Source: an uncultured Lachnospiraceae bacterium (GTDB lineage Bacteria; Bacillota; Clostridia; Lachnospirales; Lachnospiraceae). From it: a stretch of 49,764 bases of DNA. The first letter of the stretch is position 1; each line of letters opens with the position of its first letter. The position numbers and the translations under genes are program-made. The notes beneath the pieces are model-generated. The model was not told the origin of the DNA and ran no database searches. It was given only the letters and a program-made list of their open reading frames with translations. The stretch is taken from positions 1 to 49,764 of the forward strand of contig CAJOOZ010000037.1 in assembly GCA_905236705.1 (NCBI GenBank), read 5' to 3'. Of the stretch, positions 16,194 through 24,891 are shown one piece after another.

Positions 16194-16781
16194 ATGAAAG
16201 AAACTCTGCTTTATTGCATCCTGTACGCTCTGGCAGCGGTAGCTGTGATACCTGCTGTCGGAGCTGCGACAGGCTTTATCGTATCAACAATACTCAGAAA
16301 AGTATTGTCGCTCCTAAGCAGAAGCGGCCGCCTTTACCTGTTTGTAGTGAACACCCTGACTTTTCCGGGAGTATACTACCATGAGCTGTCTCATGCCCTG
16401 TTCGCTTTTCTCTCAGGTGCCAAGGTCAACAAAATCAAGCTGTATGAGAAAAAAGATGGGCATTTGGGCTATGTCACTTATACCCCCAGAGGCTTCTGGT
16501 TCACACGATCCATCCAGCTCTGTCTTGCCTCCTGCGCTCCTGTTATTATGGGGCTGATCGCAGAAGCAATACTGATCCGGATCATTTACAATACTGCTTT
16601 GCCCACCTGGGGTATTGTGATCCTGTTCTATCTGGCCTTTTCCATATTGCTGCACATGGATATGTCCAAGCCCGACATCAGATCCTATCTGAAAGGCTGT
16701 CCGTTTTTCTTTCTTCTGGCATTTGTCATATCATTTTTGACCCTTGGGGACGGGGTTTGGGAGTCATTTTTTCACTTTTAA
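16194..16781 (+). CDS. M50-like integral membrane zinc metalloprotease
   Basis: 195 aa with about five hydrophobic segments. The second carries HELSH (in YYHELSHALFAFLSG), an HExxH zinc site within a membrane helix, as in M50 proteases. A later HMDMSKPDIRSYLKG may supply the third ligand Asp. It is much shorter than SpoIVFB or RseP and has no PDZ or CBS domain. It may therefore be a minimal M50 member or a non-proteolytic relative. Substrate unknown. The ribosome site is weak (AGGAC). It overlaps the opposing alkD gene by 18 bases at the 3' end. Confidence 0.7.
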   Translation: MKETLLYCILYALAAVAVIPAVGAATGFIVSTILRKVLSLLSRSGRLYLFVVNTLTFPGVYYHELSHALFAFLSGAKVNKIKLYEKKDGHLGYVTYTPRGFWFTRSIQLCLASCAPVIMGLIAEAILIRIIYNTALPTWGIVILFYLAFSILLHMDMSKPDIRSYLKGCPFFFLLAFVISFLTLGDGVWESFFHF

Positions 16782-17453
16782 TGACTTCAGATACTGCTTC
16801 TGCGCATCCGTGAGCCTTCTGCTTTCCACACTCTTTTGAATGGCCTTATTATGGGTCCAGTCATCCAGTTTTCTCTTTTCCATGAAAGGTAGCACACTAT
16901 CATACTGCTTGGCCAGTGCTGTTGCAAAATACCAGGCGATCATCATATTAACATAGTACTCATCGGATCTGAGCCTTGCTACCATCGCCGGATACGCGGG
17001 ATCATAATCCTCATCCAGAAAGTGCCCCATCAGCATACCCACCCCGAATCTCACCGTGTAGGTCTGATCGGATTTTATCCACTCCTCTATATGCCCAAGC
17101 AGCATCTGCTTATGCTTTTTGAAAACCTTCGGGGACATCTGATCGCAGGTCGCCCAGTTATCCACGAAGGGAAGAAATTTTTCCAATTCATCCATACATA
17201 TATCCGGGTCTTTCAGCTCTGACAGGATAAAAGCATGCAGCTGGTTTTCTTCAAAATATGTATGCGGAAGCTGCTTCAAAAAATCCTGATATGCGCCGGT
17301 TTTCAGAAGCTCCTTTGCAAGCACCCTGAGTTCCGGGGTCCGCACACCGATGATCGATTCCGGCGGCACTGTGGGAATGATCTTTTTTTGCATATCACAG
17401 TATTTTAGATCCCTAAGATGATTCAATCTCTCATAAAGCTCTGCATTTTTCAT
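16764..17453 (-). CDS. DNA alkylation repair protein (AlkD-like)
   Basis: 229 aa, all-helical HEAT-like repeat protein of the AlkC/AlkD superfamily. It excises N3- and N7-alkylated bases without flipping them. Family marks: IIGVRTPELRVLAKEL near the N-terminus, FVDNWATCDQM with the conserved Trp-Asp, and YYVNMMIAWYFATAL. It is the last gene of the rnf-apeB transcription unit, directly after a broken gene for another DNA glycosylase. GAGGAA provides the ribosome site, 9 bases before the ATG. Confidence 0.9.
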   Translation of the reverse strand: MKNAELYERLNHLRDLKYCDMQKKIIPTVPPESIIGVRTPELRVLAKELLKTGAYQDFLKQLPHTYFEENQLHAFILSELKDPDICMDELEKFLPFVDNWATCDQMSPKVFKKHKQMLLGHIEEWIKSDQTYTVRFGVGMLMGHFLDEDYDPAYPAMVARLRSDEYYVNMMIAWYFATALAKQYDSVLPFMEKRKLDDWTHNKAIQKSVESRRLTDAQKQYLKSLKVKK

Positions 17454-17631
17454 ATGTCAATTCCTCATGTTTATCGCCTGTTTTTTTACCCTGCCAGAAG
17501 CGGTTTTGCGGATGCCCATAGAAAAACATCTGCTCTCTTGATTTTACTGACGGAAAACTCCCCAAAATCAGTATCCGCGAATCCTTATCATAGAAAGGGG
17601 GGGTCGGATGCAAAGTGAACCCCGGGGTCAT
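17431..17631 (-). pseudogene. Truncated DNA-deoxyinosine/uracil glycosylase (N-terminal fragment)
   Basis: 66 codons. Residues 12-47 (FYDKDSRILILGSFPSVKSR and FFYGHPQNRFW) match the N-terminus and motif A of the hypoxanthine/uracil DNA glycosylase family, normally about 160-170 aa. After NRFW the homology stops. The remaining ~19 codons run through the alkD leader and end inside the alkD start region. The C-terminal two thirds, including motif B, are gone, so activity is not expected. Its ATG overlaps the apeB stop as ATGA, an intact translational-coupling junction, which suggests a fairly recent deletion. A sequencing artefact is less likely because no remainder exists nearby in any frame. 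Confidence 0.8.
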
Positions 17632-19061
17632 AACGACTTCAAAAAGGCCTGATACCCTCTGAATGTCTCATACAGATCGGCTTTGGAGATAGCCTCCCAG
17701 GGTGCATGCATGTTCAGAACCGCAACCCCGCAGTCAATAACGTCCATACCATACAGGGACAGAATGTAGGCGATAGTTCCGCCACCGCCGAGATCCACTT
17801 TTCCAAGCTCGGCCGTCTGATAGCAGACCTTGCCCTCGTCCATGATCCTGCGGATCAGAGCCATGTATTCCGCATTGGCATCATTGGAACCGGATTTTCC
17901 TCTGGCGCCCGTGAATTTATTAAACACCATGCCATGCCCCAGAAATGCGGCATTCTTTTTTTCAAAGCTGGACGCATAGGTGGGATCAAATCCCGCACTG
18001 ACATCCGAAGAAAGCATTCTGGAGGCTGCCAGCGCCCTTCTCATGGGCAGCTCCCGATAACCGCCGCAAAGCTCCATCAGCTCTGCCACACTGTTCTCAA
18101 AAAATCTGGATCGCATACCGGTGGCGCCCACCGAACCGATCTCCTCCTTGTCTACCAGAATACAGCAGGTAGTCCGCTTGGGCGATCCAATGGCCAGCAT
18201 AGCTTCCATGGATGAAAAAGCACAAACCCTGTCGTCATGACCATATCCCAGGATCATGCTCCTGTCAAATCCCGCATCTCTCGATTTTCCCGCAGGAACC
18301 ACTTCGATCTCGGCAGACAAAAAGTCCTCTTCCTCTATGTCATACTGCTCTTTCAGAATACGAAGTATCTCCCTGGTAAAAGGATCCTTTTTTTCTTCAT
18401 CAGGATCACTCCCCGCTTTTGCCGCCTCAGCCTTTTTCTGCGCCGCTGTCAGTTTAATGGGTTTATTGCCGATGATGATATCCAGTGCCTCTCCTTCGAT
18501 CACCTTGGCAGCTTTTTTATCCATCTGTTCTCCCGCCAGATGAATCAGCAGATCGGAAACAAAAAATACGGGATCGTCAGCTTCTTCCCCAATATTGATC
18601 AGCACCGTTGTGCCGTCTTTTTTTACCACGACTCCGTGAAGCGCCAGAGGGAGCGTTACCCACTGGTATTTTTTGATGCCGCCGTAATAATGGGTATCCA
18701 GATAAACAAAATCACCGCTCTGATAAAGAGGATTCTGCTTCACATCCATTCTGGGCGAATCAATGTGCGCACCCAGGATATTCATCCCCGTTTCCAGATC
18801 ATCCTTGCCCACACAAAACATGATCACTGATTTGTTCATATTAACGGCATAGACCTTATCACCGGCCTTTAATTTTTTGCCTGCTTTTCTGACTGTGGAG
18901 AGTTCCCGGTAGCCCTGCTCTTCGATCCTTTCCACGATCTGATCCACACATTCTCTCTCCGTCTTGCCATTGTCAAGAAAATTCCTGTAGGATGCGGCAA
19001 AGCGTTCCATATTCTTAAGCTGCGCCGCTCCATAGGTGTTCCATACATTCTTTGTTTTCAT
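17628..19061 (-). CDS. apeB: M18 family aminopeptidase
   Basis: 477 aa, cytosolic di-zinc aminopeptidase of the aspartyl aminopeptidase/ApeA-B family, a dodecameric enzyme that trims N-terminal residues from peptides. Metal-site blocks are complete: GAHIDSPRMD, YGHDDRV, the catalytic Glu pair in VDKEEIGSVGATGM, SSDVSAGFDP, and the C-terminal NMHAPWE His. An acidic Lys-rich insert (KAGSDPDEEKKDP) sits near residue 220. It lies 19 bases after rnfB, so is probably cotranscribed with the Rnf operon. The symbol is by family; M18 naming in Clostridia is not uniform. Confidence 0.93.
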   Translation of the reverse strand: MKTKNVWNTYGAAQLKNMERFAASYRNFLDNGKTERECVDQIVERIEEQGYRELSTVRKAGKKLKAGDKVYAVNMNKSVIMFCVGKDDLETGMNILGAHIDSPRMDVKQNPLYQSGDFVYLDTHYYGGIKKYQWVTLPLALHGVVVKKDGTTVLINIGEEADDPVFFVSDLLIHLAGEQMDKKAAKVIEGEALDIIIGNKPIKLTAAQKKAEAAKAGSDPDEEKKDPFTREILRILKEQYDIEEEDFLSAEIEVVPAGKSRDAGFDRSMILGYGHDDRVCAFSSMEAMLAIGSPKRTTCCILVDKEEIGSVGATGMRSRFFENSVAELMELCGGYRELPMRRALAASRMLSSDVSAGFDPTYASSFEKKNAAFLGHGMVFNKFTGARGKSGSNDANAEYMALIRRIMDEGKVCYQTAELGKVDLGGGGTIAYILSLYGMDVIDCGVAVLNMHAPWEAISKADLYETFRGYQAFLKSL

Positions 19062-19080
19062 TTTTTTCCTCCTTGATCTT

Positions 19081-19884
19081 TTATTTATTTAGTCTTGCTA
19101 TACTCTTTCTCGGACATTTCTGTGCACAGATCCCGCAACCGACACATTTTTCCTGAACTATATGCGCCAGGAAATCCTCCACCGTTACAGCATCCTTTGG
19201 GCAGTTTTTCTGGCAAAGCATACATCCGATGCAGCCCACCTGACAGGACTTCATGACTTGCGGACCTTTGTCGCGGGAGGCACACGCAACCGCATATGCG
19301 GCAGCATAGGGCACCAGTTCGATCAGATGCTTGGGACATATGTCCACACATTTGCCACAGGCTTTGCATGCCTCTCTGTCCACCACAGCCACACCCCGGT
19401 CAACATGGATCGCATCAAAAGGGCAGACATCCACGCAACTGCCATAGCCCATACATCCGGCATTACAGCTCTTAGGACCGCCGCCGGGCGTAAAAACCGC
19501 CATCCGGCAATCCTTTGTTCCCACATATTCATAATCCGTTTTCGCATTTTCGCAGTTGCCATGGCATTTGACAAAAGCCACCTGCCTGACGGATGCTCCC
19601 GCATCCTGTCCCATGATCTCAGCGATCACGTCAGCAACCTTCTGACCTCCTACGGGGCAGCCGCCAACGGGAGCCTGTCCGCTCACTATGGCAGCAGCCA
19701 GTCCGGAGCAGCCCGGATAACCGCAGCCGCCGCAGTTATTCCCCGGCAGGGCTGCAAGCACAGCCTCCTCCCTTTCATCGGTCTCCACCTTGAATTTGAT
19801 TCCCGCAATACCCAGAAAAATTCCTATCAAAAGGCCTACGGCCGCAACCACTCCGGTCGCGATCAGAATTGATGCAACGTTCAT
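19081..19884 (-). CDS. rnfB: Rnf complex iron-sulfur subunit B
   Basis: 267 aa. One N-terminal membrane helix is followed by the NCGGCGYPGC cluster-binding motif typical of RnfB and then paired CxxCxxCxxxC ferredoxin-type clusters (CMGYGSCVDVCPFDAIHV, CKACGKCVDICP, CIGCMLCQKNCP, CVGCGICAQKCP). RnfB is thought to receive electrons from reduced ferredoxin and pass them into the membrane complex. The start at 19884 follows AAGGAG; the frame is open seven codons further. Last gene of the rnfCDGEAB order, 55 bases after rnfA. Confidence 0.97.
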   Translation of the reverse strand: MNVASILIATGVVAAVGLLIGIFLGIAGIKFKVETDEREEAVLAALPGNNCGGCGYPGCSGLAAAIVSGQAPVGGCPVGGQKVADVIAEIMGQDAGASVRQVAFVKCHGNCENAKTDYEYVGTKDCRMAVFTPGGGPKSCNAGCMGYGSCVDVCPFDAIHVDRGVAVVDREACKACGKCVDICPKHLIELVPYAAAYAVACASRDKGPQVMKSCQVGCIGCMLCQKNCPKDAVTVEDFLAHIVQEKCVGCGICAQKCPRKSIARLNK

Positions 19885-19939
19885 TTTATTTCTCCTTGGT
19901 CTCATTCCCTACGCAAAGCCGTTACCGTAGTCTTTTCAT

Positions 19940-20515
19940 TCAGAACAGGCCGGAAAAACCGCAAAACGCGATGGCCATCAGACCTGCAGTGACCATGACG
20001 ATAGGCATTCCCCTGAAAGGCTTCGGAATATCGTTATATTCCATTTTTTCTCTGAGCCCGGCCAGAATAATGATGGCAATGGCGAATCCCGCCGCAGTTG
20101 CAAAACCGTTAACCACACTTTCCAATATCCCGTAGGATTTCTGTACATTGGTCAGCGCCACGCCCAGCACCGCGCAGTTGGTGGTAATCAGCGGCAGGTA
20201 AACCCCAAGGGATTCATACAGAGAGACCATATATTTTTTCAGGAACATCTCCACAAACTGTACAAGTGCGGCGATCACCAGAATAAAGATGATGGTTCGC
20301 AGATATGTCAGATCCAGCGGCGTTAAAATGTACCTGTAGATGGCTGCAGCCACAAGTGATGCAATGGTGATCACAAAGATGACTGCCATTCCCATTCCGC
20401 CGGCGGTTTTTACCTTTTTGGATACTCCCAGAAAAGGACACAGGCCGAGGAACTGACTCAGTACCACATTGTTGACCAGCGCCGAACCGATCGCAATTAA
20501 GATCAGATTTGTCAT
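19940..20515 (-). CDS. rnfA: Rnf complex membrane subunit A
   Basis: 191 aa with six predicted helices. RnfA and RnfE are inverted-topology homologues that form the membrane core around an iron-sulfur site. Conserved Cys are visible in VLSQFLGLCPFLGVS and LITTNCAVLGVAL. It couples electron flow to Na+ or H+ translocation together with RnfD and RnfE. Its ATG overlaps the rnfE stop (ATGA), so translation is coupled. Confidence 0.97.
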   Translation of the reverse strand: MTNLILIAIGSALVNNVVLSQFLGLCPFLGVSKKVKTAGGMGMAVIFVITIASLVAAAIYRYILTPLDLTYLRTIIFILVIAALVQFVEMFLKKYMVSLYESLGVYLPLITTNCAVLGVALTNVQKSYGILESVVNGFATAAGFAIAIIILAGLREKMEYNDIPKPFRGMPIVMVTAGLMAIAFCGFSGLF

Positions 20516-21840
20516 GTTTCCCCGCCTCCTTCCGTTTTTTTCTCCTCCGGTTTATGTTCTTCGGATTTTGCTACCGTATTTTTCGCTTTCCCTTTTCTTT
20601 TTTGAGACCTTCGTTTTCCGGCTTTTTCTTTGGCGGGCTTTTTCACTTCACCCTTTGCATTTACCGGCTTTGTTTCCTCCGGTTTTGTTTCCTCCGGTTT
20701 TGTTTCCTCCGGTTTTTCTTCTTCTTTTTCTTCTTCGGCTTCTGCTTTGGCAGGCTCTTTCACTTCACCCTTTGAATTTGCCGGCTTTGTTTCCTCCGGT
20801 TTTGTTTCCTCCGGTTTTTCTTCTTCTTTTTCTTCTTCGGCTTCTGCTTTGGCAGGTTCGTTCACTTCATCCTTTGAATTTGCCGGCTTTGTTTCCTCCG
20901 GTTTTCCTTCTTCGGCTTCTGCTTTGGCAGGCTCTTTCGCTTCACCCTTTGAATTTGCCAGCTTTGTTTCCTCCGGTTTTTCTTCTTCATCCTCTGCTTT
21001 GGCAGGCTCTTTCACTTCACCCTTTGGATTTACCGTCTTTGTTTCCTTAGGTTTTGTTTCCGCCGCGGTTCTCTCTTTCTGTTCCTCGCGCCGCTTTGCC
21101 GCTTCTTCCACACTGCCGGCAGTATCAGGATCATAGAATCTGCGACTCTCACAGCCTTCGATCCCGCAGCTATCGCATCCCCCCGGACAGCCGGAACCAA
21201 TCCTGCTCATATCCCTGCCCTTAGCTTCTCCCTTTAGCTTGATCTGATTCTGAACAGCCGTCAGAAGTGCCAGAACAAAGAAAGCTCCCGGCGCCATCAC
21301 AAAAATGGAAACCGGCGTAAAGCTTTGGAGCATCACTGTCACGCCAAAGAGCTTGCCGCTTCCGAGAAGCTCTCTGACCATGCCGATGCAGGTCAGTGCA
21401 AAGGTGAAACCAAGCCCCATGCCGATTCCGTCAAACAACGAAAGGATCACGGGATTTTTGGATGCAAAACTCTCCGCCCGTCCCAGAATGATACAGTTTA
21501 CAACGATCAGCGGAATATAGATCCCCAGGGCATCATACAGACTGGGAAGATATGCTTCCAACAAAAGCTCCATCACAGTCACAAAAGAAGCGATGATCAC
21601 AATGAATGCCGGAATCCTCACCTTATCAGGGATCACTTTTCTGAGCAGGGAGATAAAAGCATTGGACAAAGCCAGCACAACCATGGTCGTAAGTCCCATT
21701 CCAAGCCCGTTGATCGCTGAGGTGGTAACCGCCAATGTCGGACACATACCCAGTGTCAGAACAAAGGTGGGATTTTCCCTGATCAGTCCGTTATACAGTC
21801 TCTCGGAAACAGAGGATGTTTCTTTTTTTGTCTCTTCCAC
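20512..21840 (-). CDS. rnfE: Rnf complex membrane subunit E with a long repetitive tail
   Basis: 442 aa, about twice the usual ~200-230. Residues 1-200 are a normal RnfE: six helices with Cys in LTLGMCPTLAV and IPLIVVNCIILG. Then comes a Cys knot-like GCPGGCDSCGIEGC (Cys218, 222, 225, 230), and from about 240 to the end a hydrophilic tail built from repeats of KPEETKPANSKGEVKEPAKA with Glu-rich links, ending in a Lys/Arg-rich block. The tail should be cytoplasmic and disordered. The start is GTG at 21840, directly after the rnfG stop, with GGGGG upstream. Core function is secure; the role of the tail is unknown. Confidence 0.95.
   Translation of the reverse strand: MEETKKETSSVSERLYNGLIRENPTFVLTLGMCPTLAVTTSAINGLGMGLTTMVVLALSNAFISLLRKVIPDKVRIPAFIVIIASFVTVMELLLEAYLPSLYDALGIYIPLIVVNCIILGRAESFASKNPVILSLFDGIGMGLGFTFALTCIGMVRELLGSGKLFGVTVMLQSFTPVSIFVMAPGAFFVLALLTAVQNQIKLKGEAKGRDMSRIGSGCPGGCDSCGIEGCESRRFYDPDTAGSVEEAAKRREEQKERTAAETKPKETKTVNPKGEVKEPAKAEDEEEKPEETKLANSKGEAKEPAKAEAEEGKPEETKPANSKDEVNEPAKAEAEEEKEEEKPEETKPEETKPANSKGEVKEPAKAEAEEEKEEEKPEETKPEETKPEETKPVNAKGEVKKPAKEKAGKRRSQKRKGKAKNTVAKSEEHKPEEKKTEGGGET
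20638..21060 (-). repeat. In-frame repeat tract coding the RnfE tail
   Basis: About five degenerate units of roughly 75-130 bases, each coding variations of EETKPANSKGEVKEPAKA plus a variable number of KPEET and EEE blocks. Unit boundaries recur near 20659, 20780, 20883, 20957 and 21030. The near-identity of neighbouring units suggests expansion and contraction by slippage or recombination. Confidence 0.85.
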
Positions 21841-22449
21841 TTATGATTCCCCCTTTCCCTGCAACATCTGCGTAAAAACGATCCTGCCTGCGTTGATGCC
21901 GTTCACAAAGGCATTGGTGGTTATGGTGGCGCCGGATATGGCATCCACCTCCGATCCGGATGGGTTTCCGCTTTTGGTATAGCTGATCTGCTGCGACAGA
22001 TTCTTGCCCGGCATCTGCGGCACCAGCACCTCCTCCGCTCTCATGCCCAGACCGGCCGTCTCGGATATGGAGAGGATGGAAACACCTCCTAAAGTGCCAT
22101 CCAATCTGACGCCCATGGCAAAGGTGATATCTCCGCCGTAACCCTCATGATCTGTCACGGTGATCACATAACCCAACAGGTTGTCTGCAGAATCATACGC
22201 GTTTGCCATCTCCTCCACAGAGGCATCAAATCCGGACTCCGTCACCAATTGCGTGGCCTCCTGCGAGGTCACATCCGATGCTTCGAAACGCTGTGCATCG
22301 GAAAAAACATTCCGATAGGCTTCATTTTTCTTCAGCTCTTCCTGCGCCGCAATAGGCTCTTTGGTCAGATTATGGACAAACCCCAGTACAAGACCGCTGA
22401 TCAAAGTGATCGCAAAGAGAATGGCGGCATCCTTCAGCATGTTTTTCAT
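21841..22449 (-). CDS. rnfG: Rnf complex flavoprotein subunit G
   Basis: 202 aa from the start at 22449. One N-terminal membrane anchor and an external FMN-binding domain. The covalent flavin site is visible as SGATITT in VDAISGATITTNAF; the Thr is the residue normally flavinylated by ApbE. The frame is open upstream to 22620 but that part overlaps rnfD in another frame; the ATG at 22449 overlaps the rnfD stop (ATGA) and gives the family N-terminus MKNMLKDAAILFAIT. Confidence 0.96.
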   Translation of the reverse strand: MKNMLKDAAILFAITLISGLVLGFVHNLTKEPIAAQEELKKNEAYRNVFSDAQRFEASDVTSQEATQLVTESGFDASVEEMANAYDSADNLLGYVITVTDHEGYGGDITFAMGVRLDGTLGGVSILSISETAGLGMRAEEVLVPQMPGKNLSQQISYTKSGNPSGSEVDAISGATITTNAFVNGINAGRIVFTQMLQGKGES

Positions 22450-23378
22450 CCTCTCTCGCCTCCTTTCCCAAAAGGTTTGGGCCAGGTGATCTTTTCGATC
22501 AGAGGCACACAGAGATTGCCAAGAATAATGGCATAGGATACGCCCTCGGCACCTGAACCGAAGACTCTGAAGATTCCCGTCAGAACTCCCAGCAGGATTC
22601 CGTAAAGATATTGTCCCCACTTGGTTATGGGTCTGGTCACGTAATCGGTCGCCATGAAAAAGGCTCCCAGCATCAGACCTCCTCCGGCCAGATTGCCTGC
22701 GATATAATCGAAATCAGCTCCCCTGCCGCCGAACAACAAAAGGAAAATGATAAGGGTCACGATGTAGCTGCCCGGTATCTTCAGATCGATGACTCCCAGC
22801 AGGATCAGAAAACAGGCTCCAGCCACCAGCGCGATCATACTGGTCTCACCGATGGTTCCTGATGTTTTTCCGATCACCATATTGTAGATATTGACTTTTT
22901 CTCCGGCCTTCACCAGCGCCAGCGGTGTGGCTCCCGTATAAGTATCTGTCTGAAAATCCGTCATGATCCTGGTAAAAGAAAGCATCAAAAAACATCTGCC
23001 TCCCAGAGCGGGATTCATGAAGTTCTGTCCCAATCCGCCAAAGAGCATCTTTACCACGATAATGGCAAAGGCGCCGCCCACAACGCCGATCCACCAGGGC
23101 GCATTAGGAGGCAGATTAAGGGCCAGCAAAAGACCTGTCAGCATAGCCGAAAAATCGGAAATGGTATTTTTCCTGTGAAGCAGCCTGTTAAAGCACCACT
23201 CACCGGCCGTGGTTGTCACCATGGTTACGACGATCAGAAGCAATGCGTGCAAACCGAAATTTATGATGCCGAATACCGTTGCAGGCATCAGCGCAACGAT
23301 AACAGACAGCATGATCATGCTGGTGGTCACTCTGCTCCTGATATGCGGGTTTGAGGAAACCCTGGCTTTTTCTTCCAT
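22446..23378 (-). CDS. rnfD: Rnf complex membrane subunit D
   Basis: 310 aa, about nine or ten helices, homologous to NqrB. The flavinylation motif TGATPLAL in the loop after MTDFQTDTY carries the Thr that ApbE modifies. The LNLPPNAPWW and GGLGQNFMNPALGGR blocks are typical of RnfD. It is part of the ion path and the electron route from RnfC to RnfG. It starts 35 bases after rnfC. Confidence 0.97.
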   Translation of the reverse strand: MEEKARVSSNPHIRSRVTTSMIMLSVIVALMPATVFGIINFGLHALLLIVVTMVTTTAGEWCFNRLLHRKNTISDFSAMLTGLLLALNLPPNAPWWIGVVGGAFAIIVVKMLFGGLGQNFMNPALGGRCFLMLSFTRIMTDFQTDTYTGATPLALVKAGEKVNIYNMVIGKTSGTIGETSMIALVAGACFLILLGVIDLKIPGSYIVTLIIFLLLFGGRGADFDYIAGNLAGGGLMLGAFFMATDYVTRPITKWGQYLYGILLGVLTGIFRVFGSGAEGVSYAIILGNLCVPLIEKITWPKPFGKGGERG

Positions 23379-23413
23379 GAAAATTTACCTCATCTTAATT
23401 TTGTCTGATCTGT

Positions 23414-24733
23414 TTATTTTTTTCTGGCAGCCAGCGCCATCTTGCGCATGGACTTAATCTCCTGGGTCAGTTGTCTTCTGGCCGGACAGATGTAACTGCA
23501 GCATCCGCATTCACAACATTCCAGACCGTCCATCGCAACAAATCTTTCCATATCTCCACGCTCGGCCAGATCCGCCATCCTGGCAGGGATCAAACGTCCG
23601 GGACAGATTTCGGCGCAGCGCCCGCATCCGATGCAGGCAGAGGGCTCAAGCTCCGATACCTCATCCCGTGTCAGGCATAAAAGTGCCGAAGCAGTCTTGG
23701 TTGTGGGCACATCCGTAGAGAACAGGGCAAATCCCATCATAGGTCCCCCTGAGATGATCTTGGCAGGCTTTGTTTTAAAACCTCCCGCCTCTTCAACCAA
23801 CTCCTGATAACTGGTGCCGATACGCACCCTGAAATTACGCGGATCCGCAATGGCGTCTCCCGTAACGGTAACGATACGATACATCAACGGCTTATTTTCC
23901 ATAACCGCGCTGTAGATTGCACAGACCGTATCCACATTGTTGACCACGCATCCCGCATCGGCAGGCAGCATGGAAGAATTAATGGCCCGACCCGTAGAAG
24001 CGTAGATAAGCTGTCTTTCGGCACCCTGCGGATATTTTGTCTTCAGTGCCTTGACGGTGATCCGCTCCTCGTCCTTTACCAGCTCCTTTAAAATTCTGAT
24101 GCAATCCGGCTTGTTGTCCTCAACCGCCAGAATGCCCTCGGCATGATCAAAAAGCTGAAGCGAGCATTTCAAACCATCCACAACCTTTTGCGGCTCCTCT
24201 ATCATCCGTCTGTAGTCCGATGTCAGATACGGCTCACATTCCGCGCAATTCACGATCACATATTCGATCTTATCCGGATCCTTTGGTGAAAGCTTAACGT
24301 GGGTCGGAAAACCTGCTCCACCCATGCCAACCACACCGGCCTTTTGTATTCTGGCTATGATCTCTTCCCTAGGCAGCTTTGCAAGCGGTTTGGATTTATC
24401 ATACTCCACTTCCTCATACTGCCCGTCATTTTCCACGATCACGGACATCACCATATCTCCGGTGACCACCCGTCTGGGCTCTATTGCCTTGACAGTGCCG
24501 GAAACTGTGGAATAAACCGGAGCCGATACAAAACCGCCTGCCTCCGCGATCATCTGCCCCGTCAGCACCTTATCGCCTTTTTTGACGATGGCTTTGGCAG
24601 GGGCTCCGATATGCTGGGACAGGGGATATACCAGATCGCCCTTTGGCAGGATGTCCTTGATCGGCTTATCCTTTGACAGATCCTTTCCGTCATACGGATG
24701 GATTCCGCCTGTGAAAGTCAGCTTACCTCCCAT
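23414..24733 (-). CDS. rnfC: Rnf complex NADH-binding subunit C
   Basis: 439 aa from the start at 24733. Peripheral subunit that exchanges electrons with NAD(H). It shows the N-terminal GGIHPYDGKD segment, the glycine-rich VVGMGGAGFPTHVK flavin/NADH loop, NCAECEPYLTSDYR, and two C-terminal 4Fe-4S motifs (CIGCGRCAEICP and CCECGCCSYICP). The open frame continues to a TTG at 24778, inside the repeat hairpin, but AGGAAGG eight bases before 24733 and the family N-terminus MGGKLTFTGGIHP support the shorter start. First gene of the operon. Confidence 0.96.
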   Translation of the reverse strand: MGGKLTFTGGIHPYDGKDLSKDKPIKDILPKGDLVYPLSQHIGAPAKAIVKKGDKVLTGQMIAEAGGFVSAPVYSTVSGTVKAIEPRRVVTGDMVMSVIVENDGQYEEVEYDKSKPLAKLPREEIIARIQKAGVVGMGGAGFPTHVKLSPKDPDKIEYVIVNCAECEPYLTSDYRRMIEEPQKVVDGLKCSLQLFDHAEGILAVEDNKPDCIRILKELVKDEERITVKALKTKYPQGAERQLIYASTGRAINSSMLPADAGCVVNNVDTVCAIYSAVMENKPLMYRIVTVTGDAIADPRNFRVRIGTSYQELVEEAGGFKTKPAKIISGGPMMGFALFSTDVPTTKTASALLCLTRDEVSELEPSACIGCGRCAEICPGRLIPARMADLAERGDMERFVAMDGLECCECGCCSYICPARRQLTQEIKSMRKMALAARKK

Positions 24734-24775
24734 CTTCAGATCCTTCCTTTTTCCAGTTCTCGTCTTTTCTACCTT

Positions 24776-24854
24776 CAAGACTCGCTCGCGAGTCTTGGCG
24801 CGGGATTTGCGTCAGCTATGCTGACATATTTCATATGCAAATCCGTGCGCATCC
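24776..24854 (-). repeat. Extragenic repeat, copy B, in the rnf leader
   Basis: CAAGACTCGC-TC-GCGAGTCTTG (24776-24797) is a 10-bp hairpin. GGATTTGC (24803-24810) pairs with GCAAATCC (24837-24844) around an inner GTCAGC-TAT-GCTGAC hairpin. Bases 24805-24854 repeat 1-50 with one mismatch. The element lies between the rnf promoter and rnfC, so it is transcribed as part of the leader. Confidence 0.88.
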
Positions 24855-24891
24855 TTATAAATTTATTTTTGAAAAGTTCCTGACTGATATC

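Noticed and set aside
20469..21136. Phe/Leu-rich or Ser-rich open frames opposite the RnfE tail
   Set aside because: They arise from the complement of the Glu/Lys/Pro repeats and are low complexity.
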